A DNA stretch of 64,000 nucleotides from assembly GCA_033060915.1 (NCBI GenBank), contig CM065378.1:37931501-37995500 (forward strand). Direction: 5' to 3'. The notes under the pieces were generated by a model. It was not told where the DNA came from and ran no database searches. It saw only the letters and a program-made list of their open reading frames with translations. Positions 34,787 to 47,037 of this stretch are shown here, piece after piece. Made by a program: the position numbers and the translations under genes. This DNA is from Euryodendron excelsum (Eukaryota > Streptophyta > Magnoliopsida > Ericales > Pentaphylacaceae). Numbering within the stretch: the stretch's first letter is position 1; every line of letters starts with the position of its first letter.

Positions 34787-35503
34787 TGTTAGCTTTTACA
34801 CCACCATTTTTCTATGACGTTTATTTCCAAAAGTTTGCGTTCTTTTGTTTAATCAAAAGGGGTTGAAACAATGTGTAGTGCTTTTTTTTTTATTTTTATG
34901 TATTCGTCATTTTCTTTTAATTTTTATTGAACTCTCATTTCTTGAATTCAAATAATAAGCAGTTACACAAACTTGGAATTTTGCAAGTGAGAAGAAATTG
35001 TAGACAAATACATCATATATATATATGCACTTTATATAAACATATATATATATATATATACATATAAGATACGTTTTTTTTTTTTTTTTGTGGTAAAAGA
35101 AATAGATAAGCTGCTTAACACATCTATTTAGGAGTATTGTATCTTAGTACTATACTGACCCAATTGCACTTACCTTGGCGGCAAAGTTTAAGCCTCATGG
35201 CATCCTTGACCATAGAAGAGTAGACTCAGTCCTACTAAATAACCATAAAAATTTAATTTTAAGCATTAAGCTTTACATCTAAGTTTTTATCTACTCACGT
35301 ACCACTCTGTAGTAAAAGATAAGCTTTTTTAAGATAAGATAAAGTCCGATATGAAAGATGTGGCCCAAAAAAAAAAAAAAAATAGCTTCCTTAATACATA
35401 TCTCCAACACGTTGCATAGCGTATGGAATAAAGTAACATCTAAATAGATACGCATCCTTGAAGGAAATCTAGCTTGTTAAATCCGTTTCTTCACTCTCTG
35501 TTT
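34787..35503. other. intergenic DNA 3' of the receptor-like protein
   Basis: AT-rich with TA microsatellites at about 35,020-35,060 and homopolymer T and A runs; no gene seen. It should include the 3' UTR of the neighbouring gene. Confidence 0.45.
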
Positions 35504-38425
35504 TTACTCCCGTCTCCGTTTTTGTTGCCTCCTTCCGAAAGTTCTGACAAACCATTCATGTTTCCTTGTGGTCAAAATGTGTCCAATAACCAGACCAACC
35601 ACAAGCCCACTTGCGAAACCCATGCATATGACAATCCAATCAATTTTGCTTGGGAAATCTGAATCTTTATTTTGTTCGAAGTATAAAGGTGGCAATGGAG
35701 ATGACTCTGACGAATCTCCGCATTTCTTTGACAGAGGGTTTCCACATAATCCTGGATTCCCCTCGTATGAGGTGTTCTGAAATGTATCGAACTGTTTCCC
35801 ATGTGGTATGGGCCCTGTGAGATGGTTATGGGAGACATCTATGAATGCAAGGAAAGTGAGCTGCGTTAGCTGCTGAGGGATCTCTCCAGAGAGCTTGTTG
35901 TGAGAAAGATCAAGCGATTCAAGGTTTGTCAAGTTCCCTAAGGATGAAGGGATCGAACCCATAAGAGCATTGTTTGATAGGCTGAGCAGCTGAAGCCCCC
36001 AGAGAGATCCAAGGACTTCTGGAATTTCCCCTTCAAATTTGTTGCTCGACAAATCAATGGCTGTGAAGACACTTTGGATCTTATTATACTGCGTTTGTAT
36101 GCCTTTGTTTGTTATCGTCAAGGAGTATTCATAGCTGTCATTCCATCGACGCTTCTGAACTCGATAACTTCTGTTTGCTTGCATATATGTCAGCCAGTCT
36201 GCTTCAACCATTTTCATGGATTTCCAAGTTTGGAAGTATTCTAGTGGCAAATCACCCGTAAAATCATTGTGGGAGAGGTCAACAATGTGCAGTTGCGAGA
36301 ACTCCAAATTGGATTTTGGACTTCCCATTGCACCATAGAATTTGTTGGATCGCAGGACGAGAACCTGCAACCCTGGAAGAGCTCCCAACCAAGAAGGGAA
36401 AGTGTCCTCAATTTGATTATTCCCGAGGTTGAGAATCTCAAGCATTGTACAATTTGCCAATGATCTTGGGATCTTTTCCTGTAATTGATTTTGACTCAAG
36501 TCAATCATCCTCAGAATGCTTCCTTCTTGGAATGTCGGAGGAATGGCGCCCTCCAAGTTGTTGCCTTTGAAACTTAAAACAGACAGAGATTTGCCAAGGC
36601 TGCCCAGACATGGAGGAATTCTACCACTCAAGTTGTTGTTTGACAAATCAAGCCAGTATAGAGAAGTTGCACTGCAAATCTGTGGCGGAATTTCTCCTGT
36701 CAGTCTGTTATTTGAGACTTTATAAGAAAAGGTGGATGGTGGTGGAATTGGGACTGATCCTTGCAGCATGTTAAAGCTAAGATCTAAAAGCCGTAAATTA
36801 GCCCATGGAAGAATATTGTGAGAATGGGCTAAAGTTCCCGGAGCTCCTTCACTTGCGTTCCCCATCCATTCTGGTAATTGATCATGAATTCTGTTTTTGG
36901 CAAGCGATAGCAGCTCCAATTCATCTTGGAAGCGCAGGAAATCTGGGAATCTCCTCAAGTTGCACGAGCTCAAATCCAAAAGCCTAAACTTTGGGGGAGG
37001 CATATTGGTGGTGTTTTTGGTGAGCACAGTTAATTTGTTACCCGCTAGAAGGAGTTGAGTAAGATTTTTGAGCTTGAGAAAAATTTCAAGCTCCACAGTG
37101 CCACTGAGGCTGTTGAAAGAAAGATCAAGAACTCCAAGATCCTTGAGGTCGGAGAATGAACTTGGAATTGAGCCGTTCAATTGATTATGCGAAAGGTCAA
37201 CCTCAAGTAATTGGGTTTGATTCATAAGTTGAGATGGGATTTGACCAGTTAAGTGATTGGAGTTAAGAAATACAGTATTAAGTTGAGTAAGGTTTGCAAG
37301 GGACAGTGGGATCGAGCCATTTAAATTGATGCCTCCAAGGTACAATTCAGTCAGTTTAGCTAGCTTTCCAAGCCAAGGCAGGGTTCCTCTGTCGAATTTA
37401 TTCCAGGAAAGTGCTAGATAAGTGAGTTGTGAAAGGCGCACCATTGAAGGAATCTGGCCTGTAAAATTATTAGAATTAAGGCGCAGATTGGTGAGCTCGG
37501 TCAGGTTACCTATTGAAGCTGGAAGGGAACCTGAGAAGTCACACTGTTGTAAATCTAAGACGTTTAACAAGTTGAGATTCCCAATTGAATATGGTAGCTC
37601 ACCTGAAAAAATCGTGAAAGAAAGTCTCAGCTGCTCGAGGGGAATACTTTGGTTAAAACCGGGCAAATAACCAGCGAGATTTTCATTGAAACGCACGCTA
37701 AGAACTTGCAGCTTCTTTAGGTGGAATACGTCTACTGGGAAGTGACCGTGAAGCCAACAGTCTCTGAGAATCAGTGATGTCAAAGACGATAAATTCGCCA
37801 AAGTCCTAGGTACTGCAGAAGATATGTCCACCTCACTCAGATGAAGCACTCGTAAGCGGGTTAAGTTCCCAACTAGGTTACTCAACCCGGGCCTGTGGAG
37901 CTTCAACGAATTAAATGACAGCACGAGTGATATCAACCTGGATAATCCTAGGACTTCCGACGGGATTTGGCCGGAAAAAGAGGAAGCCAAGAGGTCGAGG
38001 CTTGTCAGCCTCGAGAGTTTGCTAATGGCGGACGGGATTTTAGAATGGTTGAAGTCGTTGCCACCGAGATTAAGCCTCTGGAGGTGAACAAGGCTGAAGA
38101 GGCTGCTGCTTGAGTTGATAGAACCGTAAAGAAAACTGCTGCTCAGGTCAAGGCTAATCACGCGGCCGGTGTCGTTGTTGCACTCAATGCCATCCCACGA
38201 GCAGCAATCGCTATTTTCTGTCCATGAGGCAACCTTAGAAGGATGAGCAGAATCGAGCTCTTGAATTGAGAAGCTTTGCTTGAACTGCAACAAAGCAGAG
38301 CTCTCCTCATCATGGCATAATGGTTGCACAGGAGAGGAAGAGTTAGTCACTTTAAAGAGATTAGAACCATGGACTAATAAGGAGAGGCAGCCCAAGAACA
38401 TAAAGAGATACAAAGAAAAGGCCAT
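35504..38425 (-). CDS. LRR receptor-like protein (Cf/RLP type), intact, intronless
   Basis: A 973-residue plasma-membrane receptor without a kinase, of the family that includes tomato Cf proteins and Arabidopsis RLPs; members perceive pathogen or developmental signals and signal through partner kinases such as SOBIR1/BAK1. Domains: signal peptide (1 to about 21, LFMFLGCLSLLVHG); LRR N-terminal cap with CCSWDGIEC; roughly 28-30 plant LRRs of the LxxLxLSxNxLxGxIP type; a non-LRR island containing YRVQKRRWNDSYEYSLTITN; more LRRs; a juxtamembrane cap with GLCGNPLSKKC and an acidic stretch; a transmembrane helix (about 929-951) with glycine spacing GFASGLVVGLVIG typical of SOBIR1-binding RLPs; and a basic 22-residue tail. 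A single exon is normal for the family. A TATAAAG box lies 64 bp upstream of the ATG. The ligand is unknown. Confidence 0.96.
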   Translation of the reverse strand: MAFSLYLFMFLGCLSLLVHGSNLFKVTNSSSPVQPLCHDEESSALLQFKQSFSIQELDSAHPSKVASWTENSDCCSWDGIECNNDTGRVISLDLSSSFLYGSINSSSSLFSLVHLQRLNLGGNDFNHSKIPSAISKLSRLTSLDLLASSFSGQIPSEVLGLSRLISLVLSFNSLKLHRPGLSNLVGNLTRLRVLHLSEVDISSAVPRTLANLSSLTSLILRDCWLHGHFPVDVFHLKKLQVLSVRFNENLAGYLPGFNQSIPLEQLRLSFTIFSGELPYSIGNLNLLNVLDLQQCDFSGSLPASIGNLTELTNLRLNSNNFTGQIPSMVRLSQLTYLALSWNKFDRGTLPWLGKLAKLTELYLGGINLNGSIPLSLANLTQLNTVFLNSNHLTGQIPSQLMNQTQLLEVDLSHNQLNGSIPSSFSDLKDLGVLDLSFNSLSGTVELEIFLKLKNLTQLLLAGNKLTVLTKNTTNMPPPKFRLLDLSSCNLRRFPDFLRFQDELELLSLAKNRIHDQLPEWMGNASEGAPGTLAHSHNILPWANLRLLDLSFNMLQGSVPIPPPSTFSYKVSNNRLTGEIPPQICSATSLYWLDLSNNNLSGRIPPCLGSLGKSLSVLSFKGNNLEGAIPPTFQEGSILRMIDLSQNQLQEKIPRSLANCTMLEILNLGNNQIEDTFPSWLGALPGLQVLVLRSNKFYGAMGSPKSNLEFSQLHIVDLSHNDFTGDLPLEYFQTWKSMKMVEADWLTYMQANRSYRVQKRRWNDSYEYSLTITNKGIQTQYNKIQSVFTAIDLSSNKFEGEIPEVLGSLWGLQLLSLSNNALMGSIPSSLGNLTNLESLDLSHNKLSGEIPQQLTQLTFLAFIDVSHNHLTGPIPHGKQFDTFQNTSYEGNPGLCGNPLSKKCGDSSESSPLPPLYFEQNKDSDFPSKIDWIVICMGFASGLVVGLVIGHILTTRKHEWFVRTFGRRQQKRRRE

Positions 38426-38488
38426 AACATGCTTCTAACCAGTTTTTCTCTCTCTAATTGGATGAGCAATGAGATGTATGTGAGTACC

Positions 38489-38495
38489 CTTTATA
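38489..38495 (-). promoter_or_regulatory. TATA box of the receptor-like protein
   Basis: TATAAAG on the minus strand, 64 bp upstream of the start codon, a plausible distance for a plant core promoter with a short leader. Confidence 0.5.
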
Positions 38496-38818
38496 CATAT
38501 ATACAGGATTAATTCTGAATGGTTCACGCATTCACTGCCCTGTTGAGTCAAGTCATCTCTAGAAACTAACTACTTTAATAAAAGGATGACGTTGAAAAAT
38601 TGCTTGTTTCTTTACAAAATTAAATTGTTGGGGTCCATTTCAACGACACCGATGGCTAAGCCATGAGGTGCTCATTTCTTCATAATGTGGACTCATGGAG
38701 CAGCCGGGAATATGAAACGGCCACGCTCTTGGGCAAACGTTCTTGTCACGTGGAATAGCGATTGAAATAAAAGGTTGGAATTTCATAGTCAAAAGAGGGG
38801 GGAGGGGGGACTGGTCCT

Positions 38819-38850
38819 GGTCTGGCTGCTCTGGCTGCTCTGGCTGCTCT
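38819..38850. repeat. 9-bp repeat (ctggctgct)n
   Basis: Three perfect units of ctggctgct plus partial copies. Overlapping open frames on both strands arise from this repeat and are not genes. Confidence 0.9.
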
Positions 38851-41093
38851 GGCTTGATGGGCCAGCACTGGATTTCTCTGGTCCCTTGTTTCCTATCACC
38901 TTCATCTGCGATGACTTTTTGGTGGCCACTTGTGTACGAGTACTTGAAGATGGAGCGGCTCCTAGGATAGCATTTAAGCAAGTAAACGAAAAATTTGAGA
39001 ACCGAATCAATTCAGTTTGGTTGAGTCGGTTTTGAGTTTAGCACATACTCGTCTTGATTCATGCACACTCTTAGTTCAAACTGTGAGTGTATAGTTTGAT
39101 GCTACAAATGAACACGCATTTTTTTTGTCAAGCTATCTGTCTCTGTTAGAATAGGAATAGGAATGACAACGGGACAAGTTTGGTACGGATTATGCTAAAT
39201 CCTGTCTCACCTATAATAGAAAAACTTTATCCCATACTCCATTGAAAACTTGTGACAGTTAAACTTCTCCACTCCTTCTAGTCTCATTTAAGTTAATTGA
39301 GATTCGAGTTTGAACTAGTTAAATTCGTATAAAATCTCAATATAAACATAAGTCAGTTTATACAAATACTAACCCAATATAAAATTGAAAAACAAATATG
39401 CTAAATTCCAAGAATACTAACTAACATCAAAATCCTAACATTTACTTAGATATCTTAAGAATATTTTGTATTATTAAAATATAATAAGAATATTTTAAAA
39501 ATTTTATAATATAATTAGAGCAGTAGAGGGGCGGGAGCAAGGGCGGGACAGAGTGACCTAAACCCTAATCCATTCTAAACCCGCTTTGAGTTTTGTTCTT
39601 TTTCCTATACCCACTCCAAAATCATATTCATACTCTATACCTTTTCTATTAGGGCACCCACACATAAACCGTATTCATACTTCATACCTTTAGGCACGGT
39701 GTGAAGCAAATTTTGAATTTTTGGATCAAACAATCATCCCTAAATGGGAACAACGTGCCAGACAATCCACATATGTACTGGTCAGCACAAAACCTGTGTG
39801 AAATAACCAGAGGAAATTATGTCCCACAATTGAAACGGTCCCAAAAATAGCGATTTAAACCCCAGATCAATGATTTATGCTTTAAAGGAGGTCTAGTTCT
39901 GATTGACCCATTGGTTCAATGGCCAACTTACGCTCGAAAAGTAAGAAATACTACATAAGTGAATCAGTCCTCCCGCATGAATTTGTTAATATAAATCATG
40001 AAGTGCTCCCACATGAATTTGTTAATATAAATCAATGTAGTATTGTATTTAGAAGTGAGAAAAAAAGATTATCGATAGCATTACTTAAATGAAAAATAAA
40101 AATTTTAATACCCTTTTGTTATGAGTCACATAAACATAGCCTACCAATGTACAACGAGATAGAAGAGATAGAAATGAGAGTTAAACGCAGATTTTGCAAA
40201 GATCACGGGCATTGATTCTTAATATTAAAGAAATTAATTTCTAGAATTTCGAAGTATCGTGCGTTGATGGTTTTTCTTTTTGGCTTAGGTCATTTTAATA
40301 TGATGTAGCTTTGAGTAAACTTTATGATAGATCATGAAAACAAATTATAAGAGAGGTGAGTCCTTAGAATGTAATATGAACATGGCTAAGGAGGAAGAAC
40401 AACTTTTGATATACTGAGAAACAAGAATAGTATTGAAAAATTCTTAGGGCTGTGCCTTCCTTGGCTATATTTATAAGCAATTTTTTTCTCTTTTTCTTCC
40501 CTTCTCCCCAAGAACCATATAAGCCGAAATTGAATGCCAATTTTGTCGGGCACGAAAATATAATGGCCGGAAAGCACATTCTTTTATCTGAAAAGTTTTT
40601 CCAATAAGTCTTCTAATCCTTTCATGGAACTGTGACAATTAGTTGATGAAGATCTTCTTGGGACGAACCCTTAAAAATTGAAAGATGAATTCCTTACATT
40701 TTGGACTTGCATGGAATTGAAAACTGTATTTTGATTCATATAATTAACTGGAAGGTGAAGCATCGAACTATTGAATTTAGTCTTGTTTTCGCTTTCTCTC
40801 TGTTAGGCCGGTTATTGGCTCTGTTGATGCTGGTGCATTTGAGTCTACGAATCTGGCGTCCTTTCTTCTTTAGCAAGACCTATAGGTCACCAATTTGTCT
40901 AGTTAGTCTTGTTTTTTTACTGTCGAGCAATTGCTAGAAAATGCAATTTCACATGCGCATAATTCTCGATATATTCATCTAACTCCTTCAAACAACTAGA
41001 ATAACCAATTCTTATCTATTTATTGATTTTAGTTACTGATAGCATAGCATGTTTTGGTGACTGCAAGAGGCTAGCAATGGCTAATCTGAATCG

Positions 41094-42029
41094 CTAAAAG
41101 CTCTGTATGAACTCACTCATTTGCTTCTGGAGCAAACGAGTTGCCTCAGATTCAGGGTGAAACACGTGATAAACATGTGACTCCCCCTCAGCTTCAACCA
41201 GCTTCACCATTTTCACCCCTTTTCTCTGCAGAAACTCTGCATACATGACTCCCCTTTCCTTCAAGAAATCCAACCCCGCCACGAAAATTGCCGCCGCCGG
41301 AAACTGACGCCATTCGGCTGCGGACAGCTCCGCCATCTCAAAATTGCACCCGTAATAGTCCCGGTTCGATCCTTCCGGCAAACTTAGCCCCCAAAACATG
41401 TCGTTCATCTCCACCTCCCCGGCTGCTCCGTCGGCCATCTCTCTTCCAGTCCTCTTTTCGCTTCCGAAATAAGGATGAATAGCCACCAACGCTTTGATTG
41501 TTACATTACGCGCATTGTTCTTGATTGCTTTGACGGCAACTTGGTGAGCAATGTTCCCTCCGGCGCTGTCGCCGGAGAGAAATACGCGCGATAGATCGGC
41601 TCTTTCGAGCCATGGTTCAGAGCTTACCTTGCGAATTAGCCACTCAATTGAGGCGTAACAATCGTCGTAAGCTGTGGGAAGCTTGTTTTCAGGCGCGAGG
41701 CGGTAGTCTACGGAGAAGACGATGGATTGTGACGCGACGGAGAGATCTCCAAGGAAGAGGTGGTAGCCCAGCCACGTGGTTGAGCCGATGCTGAAACCAC
41801 CGCCATGGAAATACAGAATAACAGGGAGCTGATCGCCGGATGAAGCTGGGGCGGCGGCGGGGAGGAAGATTCTTGCAGTTATTGGCTTTGATGGGTCGAT
41901 GATCACATCCTTGGATTTGTATCCGCTGGTGGATTCAGCAGAAGCTGGAGCTATTTCAGGAGGGAATCGCTTCACTGACCCATCTGAGAAGACTTGGATG
42001 AAACCAGGAGCTTCAGCTACTATGGACAT
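41094..42029 (-). CDS. plant carboxylesterase (alpha/beta-hydrolase fold 3, CXE family), intact
   Basis: A single-exon 311-residue soluble esterase with no signal peptide, expected in the cytosol. It shows the HGGG oxyanion-hole motif (75-78, in YFHGGGFSIGS), the nucleophile Ser155 in GDSAGGN, Asp254 in AGLDFLKERG and His285 in ESHVYHVFHP, so the full Ser-Asp-His triad is present at family spacing. Other family blocks are SVDYRLAPENKLPTAYDD and AIHPYFGSEKRTGRE. It is not the gibberellin receptor GID1, which has an N-terminal lid and lost the catalytic His. Substrates of CXE proteins range from acyl esters to glycosides and xenobiotics; none can be assigned here. A TATATATA word lies about 80 bp upstream of the ATG. 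Confidence 0.95.
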   Translation of the reverse strand: MSIVAEAPGFIQVFSDGSVKRFPPEIAPASAESTSGYKSKDVIIDPSKPITARIFLPAAAPASSGDQLPVILYFHGGGFSIGSTTWLGYHLFLGDLSVASQSIVFSVDYRLAPENKLPTAYDDCYASIEWLIRKVSSEPWLERADLSRVFLSGDSAGGNIAHQVAVKAIKNNARNVTIKALVAIHPYFGSEKRTGREMADGAAGEVEMNDMFWGLSLPEGSNRDYYGCNFEMAELSAAEWRQFPAAAIFVAGLDFLKERGVMYAEFLQRKGVKMVKLVEAEGESHVYHVFHPESEATRLLQKQMSEFIQSF

Positions 42030-42318
42030 TTTCCCCTTGGAAATGGCAGCCAGATGATTTGGAGTTTTCCAGTTTTTCTCATGAAATAGTAGTGTTGTGG
42101 GTGCTTAGATATATATAAGTTGGTTGGGTGTATAAATAGAGGCTAATGTAAGTAAATTAAATATATGAGTGGTCGTTTGATCATGCAAAGTGAATTGGAA
42201 TTTGAAAGAACGTTTAACCTTGCAAACATTATAAATATATATATATATATATTTATGTTCTATATATAAAAGTAGATAATTGTTGTGGTAGTTGCCACAC
42301 TTGGCTAACTATCCTTTT

Positions 42319-42795
42319 TGTGCAATCTGTCTATAAATGATTCGGAAGCAGTAATCGAACATACCTCTTGAATTGTATCGGAAAGTAAGATTGAAAGAGT
42401 TGATTGTTGAACCGAAAAAATCTCCACGTGTTCATGCTCAACTCTGATAATTTTACTCGCGATGGAGTGCAATCAAATCTTCTTTTAAAAAGCCAAAAGC
42501 ACTTCCATAAATCATAACTCAAGAACTTATCTTGATTGTGTGTTTGGAAGAGAAAGAGAAAGAGAGAGTTGCTCGCACAGGCAATCACCCGTAGTACCAC
42601 ACACAATGTGTTTTATCATTGAACCACCAAGAGAATTGGATTTAATGATGAAATCACCATTAGTTAGTGCCCACTAACAAGTGCTTGGACAAACCAATTA
42701 TCCACATATCTTATGGGTGGGTATTTGAGTTAGGGCATGCCCATGAGCGGCCAAACCGGTCCGAACCCAAACCGCCTCCAACTAGCATACCAACA
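42319..42795 (-). repeat. copia 3' LTR
   Basis: 477 bp. Matches the 5' LTR along its length except for a deletion of about 150 bp near 42,605, between the 'acacaca' and 'tgttttatcattgaacc' words. Confidence 0.88.
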
Positions 42796-43857
42796 TCTCC
42801 CACTCGCACATGGATATGCATAAAAAAAACATCAATCTTTTAACCAACCAAAAACACCACAATGTAAGATCATACAACAAATGAGTCGTGCGACCCCTGA
42901 GTACACTAAAGTTTTGGAAACTCTATACCAAACTTTATAAAAGCTAGCATAAAGACATCAACCACTTTCCCTCAAGTACCTCGAATATATTTAAATACAT
43001 CAGTGTAAGTATCTTCATTCCCTCTAGAAGCATACCTAATCTCTCGAGGTCAGTACTATACTCATACTTACATCACAATATTGAAAAGCAAATGTAAGTT
43101 GCGCGCTCTAAATATAGACCTGATGTATATGATAATCCTTCATTTGCCCTCATGCCACTCAAATCAGGACTAACCACTTTCCCAACGATGTCCTAAATGC
43201 CGAATCAATCATGATCATAAGGTTTCATACCAAAGTAGATGCATTAACCCTTTCACCTCATGGCATAATCAAAAAGTCATAAGGAGGGTATAGTAACATA
43301 TGATCACTATTGATCGATAAAGACTCACACGGTAAAGAGACTGTGGACTCATTTACCTCCTTAAGTTTGGTCGCTTAGCACATGTAATATGAATATATAT
43401 TACAATGGATAATTCCCTCGAGGAACCTAAGTCAAACTATCAACATTGTACAGATCTTAGTCTAGTAGCTAAACAAGCGTCTAACTTGTGCTTCTTATTT
43501 ACTTCCTCTAATAAGACAACAAAATGTAAAACTCACATCTAGCTTTTAAATAGGTTATGGTGGATATTAAGAAATAACCACCATCAATTTTCGACAATCA
43601 GATCTCATCCTATCTAAAAATAGGGCGACACAATAACTTATAGCATCTCAACTTTGCTCGCTCTAAAAAGCATCAAAAGTGATAACTCATGTGAGAGAGC
43701 CTATCAACCTGCTGACATACTCTCAATCTCATATGTGTATTATACAATAAACAGAACTATACAATAGTTACTGAACTGAATTATGCATCATAACATAAAA
43801 TATCCAAACATCCAAAAAGGTACAAAGTGATCAACTGATAAAACAAACTACATATCA

Positions 43858-44196
43858 TTACCACCTACGCAGTCCAAATGCTCTAACATGAGTGGCAAAA
43901 GCCTCTCTACCAATGGGTTTTGTCATAAGGTCTACTAGCATGCGACTCGTAGGGATGTGAGTCAGGATCACCTCCCTATGTACTACCATGTCTCCAATGA
44001 AATGATATCTAATATCAATGTGCTTTATCTTGTAGTGGTACTTAGGATCTTTAGCATAGGCCAGTGCTGCCATGCTATCACAATAAATAGTCACAGTCTT
44101 AATAGGGAATGTGACGACATCCAAATGTCCAAGGAACCTCCTTAACCAAATAGCCTCCTGTACGGCAGACGAGCACGCCATAAACTCTGCCTCCAT
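43858..44196 (-). pseudogene. copia RNase H domain
   Basis: Frame with MEAEFMACSSAVQEAIWLRR, CDSMAALAYA and the KHIDIRYHFI block, the classic copia RNase H end. It is the best preserved part and ends the polyprotein (FGLRRW). Confidence 0.85.
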
Positions 44197-44346
44197 AGTG
44201 GATAAGGTAATGCAGGACTATTTCTTGCTGCTCCATGAAATGGCCCCAACACTGAGCAATAAGGCATATCCTGATGTGGACTTCTGCTCATCAATGTCAC
44301 CACCCCAATCAGTATCACTGTAGTAGATTAAACGCATATCCCAATG

Positions 44347-45509
44347 CTAATAACATTGTACGAAATCTGCGGTCCTTTTTGGATACCTTAGTATCATCTT
44401 GCCTACTTTCCAATAAGCAGGTCCTGGGTTTGATTGGTAACGACTCACTAACCCAACAGCATAACTGATATCAGGGTGAGTAAACATCACAGCGTACATC
44501 AAGCTCCCTACGACATTGGAATATGGTACTCGGGACATCTGTTTTTTCTCTTTTGGAGTCTTAGGTTTCATATCAAGGCTTGGTCTCTCGCCTTTGGCAA
44601 CAAGAGTATCAATGGGTTTGCAGTCTTGCATTCTGAATCACTCAAGGACCTTCCTAATGTAAGTCTCTTGAGACAAACCAAGAAGTCACTTGGAGCAATC
44701 TCTTAGGATCCTTACTCCTAATAAAAAACTCGCCTCATTCATGTCTTTCATCTCGGAAGTGGATGATAACCACATTCTAGTAGAAACAACCAACTCCATG
44801 TTATTACTAGTCAGTAAGATATCATTCACATTAAATGGCAATATAATGAAACTGTCCTTGGACCATTTAACGTACGCACAATAGTCCTCCTCGATCATCT
44901 TGAACCCATTAGAAGTAATGGCTCGATGAAATCTTAAGTACCACTACCTGGATGATTGCTTTAGACCATAGATAGATTTACGGAGCTTGCAAGCTTTGCG
45001 CTCCTGGCCAGCAACTACATAGCCCTCAGGCTGATCCATGAAGATTTCCTCATCCAGCTCACCATTAAGTAAAGCAGTCTTAACATCCATCTGGTACAGC
45101 TCTAAATCCAAATGAGCAAAAATGGCTAGCATAAGATGATTGGTAGTAAACCTAACGACTAGGGAGAAAGTCTCCTCGTAGTTAATACCCTCTCGTTGAG
45201 TGTATTCCTTTGCCCCCAAACGTGTCTTATACCTCTCAATAGAACCAACCACCATAAATTTGACTTTGAGAATCCATTTGTTCTCAATGGCCTTATGTTC
45301 AGGCAGGGTTTAACCAAGTCTCAGACCTAATTAACTCTCATAGAATCCATCTCCTCGTCAATAGCAGCAATCCATTTCTTTCTAATAGGTGATGAGAGAG
45401 CCTCTTTAACTGTCATTAGCTCAGCATCATCGTGTGAAGCTACCATGAAAGCTTCCCCCTCAATCCCATAACGACAATGAGGGACGGTCCCACGTATACT
45501 CCAATGCAA
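44347..45509 (-). pseudogene. copia reverse transcriptase (broken)
   Basis: Frames at 45,509-45,327, 45,255-44,944, 44,898-44,686 and 44,631-44,347 carry successive RT blocks: KTRLGAKEYTQREGINYEET, QMDVKTALLNGELDEEI, QPEGYV and SIYGLKQSSR. The catalytic YVDD is degenerate (FNVNDILL), and stops and frameshifts separate the pieces. Confidence 0.85.
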
Positions 45510-45724
45510 TGGAGTGTTTGAGAATACTCATCAACTAACATATCAATCGGTGCATGAGGTTGAGGAATCTCTCCATCAGTCTCAACTAGTTCACCTGGTG
45601 TGTTATCCTGAATATCCTCCATCTCATAGAGATCCACTTCTCTAGACACCTCCCCCTTGCTAGGGAAAACATCCTCTAGAAAATTGGCATCCCGTGACTA
45701 TGTCTCAATCATACTCCCATCCGG

Positions 45725-46317
45725 CTACTCTCCAATGAACACATATCCCTTTGAGTGCTCAAAATAGCATATAAAGGTACATTTCTTCCCTTTAAATCCT
45801 AATTTCCCATACTTATGAGAAGCATTATGTACATAGGCTGCTGAACCCCACGGTCTCAAATGACTTAGGCCAGGCCTCTTGCCCGTCCATAGCTCATAAG
45901 GGGTAGATGGGATAGATTTAGAATGCACATGATTAAGAATGTAAGCAGCAGTTAACAAGACATCCCCCAATAAGATATTGGTAGATTAGTCTGCGCAATC
46001 ATTAACCTAACCATGTCTAACAAAATACGATTTTGTTTATCTGCTAGACCATTTTGTTGCAGAGTACCTGAAATGGTCAACCGTTTAAGTATACCCATAT
46101 CATCACAAAGCTCTTGGAACAGCTCAGATAGATATTCATGACTAAGATTAGTCCTTAGAGCCTTAATACTCATGTCTACCTGAGTTTTCATTTCAAGAAC
46201 ATAGCGTCTAAAACAATCTAATGCTTCGGACCTATGTGAGAGCAGATAGACATGACCAAAATATATATAGTCATCTATAAATGTGATAAAATAAGGTGCA
46301 CCATGTCTTGCCTTCAC
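45725..46317 (-). pseudogene. copia integrase core (broken)
   Basis: Frames 46,317-45,952 and 45,970-45,725 contain YFITFIDDY, a degraded version of the usual TDNGGE motif (RTNLSHEYLS), and the region that follows, AAYILNHVHSKSIPSTPYEL. A frameshift lies near 45,960. Confidence 0.85.
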
Positions 46318-46350
46318 ATTCTTGGGACCACAAATATCTGAGTGAATAAG

Positions 46351-46896
46351 CTATAATGGAAAAGATGCCTTTTGAGCCTTGCCAAAAGGTTTTCTGGTTG
46401 CCTTTCCTTGAAGGCAACACTCATAAACTTGCAAGTCAACCCTAGCGAGTGAATCCAAACAACCCTCTCTAGCTAGCCTGGTCATTCTGTCCTGTCCAAT
46501 ATGTTCTAGTCTAGAATGCCATCTCATAAAATCAATAGAAGAATTATACACAGAAACATTAAATGAAACTATAGATTCTAAAGCATCATCCACACTAGAA
46601 ATATTAACATCCAGAAAAATAAAATCATTCAACAAATATCCAAAACCATAGTAGACAGACTCATGATAAATGCGTACATACTGAGTCTCAAAATAAAAAT
46701 GATAACCGAGACTAAACAAACTAGTAATTGAAAGCAGATTCTGCCGTATCCTCAGTGTATAAAGTATGCCACGAAGGTCAAAAGTGCGACCACCCTTTAA
46801 ATCCAGCCGATAGATTCCAATCCCAATGAAATCCACATTAGACTCGTTCCCCATGTATACTTTTCTATTACCAAGTGGTACGGTGATACTCCACAT
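46351..46896 (-). pseudogene. copia protease/GAG-pre-integrase region
   Basis: The frame has the GAG-pre-integrase block WHSRLEHIGQDRMTRLAREG followed by CCLQGKATRKPF, preceded by protease-side sequence. Frameshifts separate it from both neighbours. Confidence 0.75.
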
Positions 46897-47037
46897 ATCC
46901 CAATCTGCTCATCGCTATATGGTCGGTTACTCTTGAGTCTATAACCTACAATTGAAGAGAGCAATCAAGACTTGACTTGACACAAAACAGTCAATGCGAG
47001 AAACAGAAATGGGGAGTACCTTCTTTGGCTCGGTACA

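Larger units (their letters stand above)
38426..41093. other. intergenic DNA between receptor-like protein and carboxylesterase
   Basis: Apart from the 9-bp repeat, 39,160-39,700 has 'gggcgggagcaagggcgggac' and 'aaacccgctttg' words resembling those at 6,590-7,010 in polygalacturonase intron 1, which suggests a dispersed MITE family. Frames at 40,364-40,937 have no recognisable family. No gene is supported. Confidence 0.4.

Noticed and set aside
38640..39035. Frames on both strands around 38.8 kb
   Set aside because: Driven by the (ctggctgct)n repeat; no conserved sequence.
40364..40937. Frames at 40,364-40,579 (minus) and 40,701-40,937 (plus) as genes
   Set aside because: No recognisable domain, splice structure or similarity pattern; typical of random AT-rich DNA.
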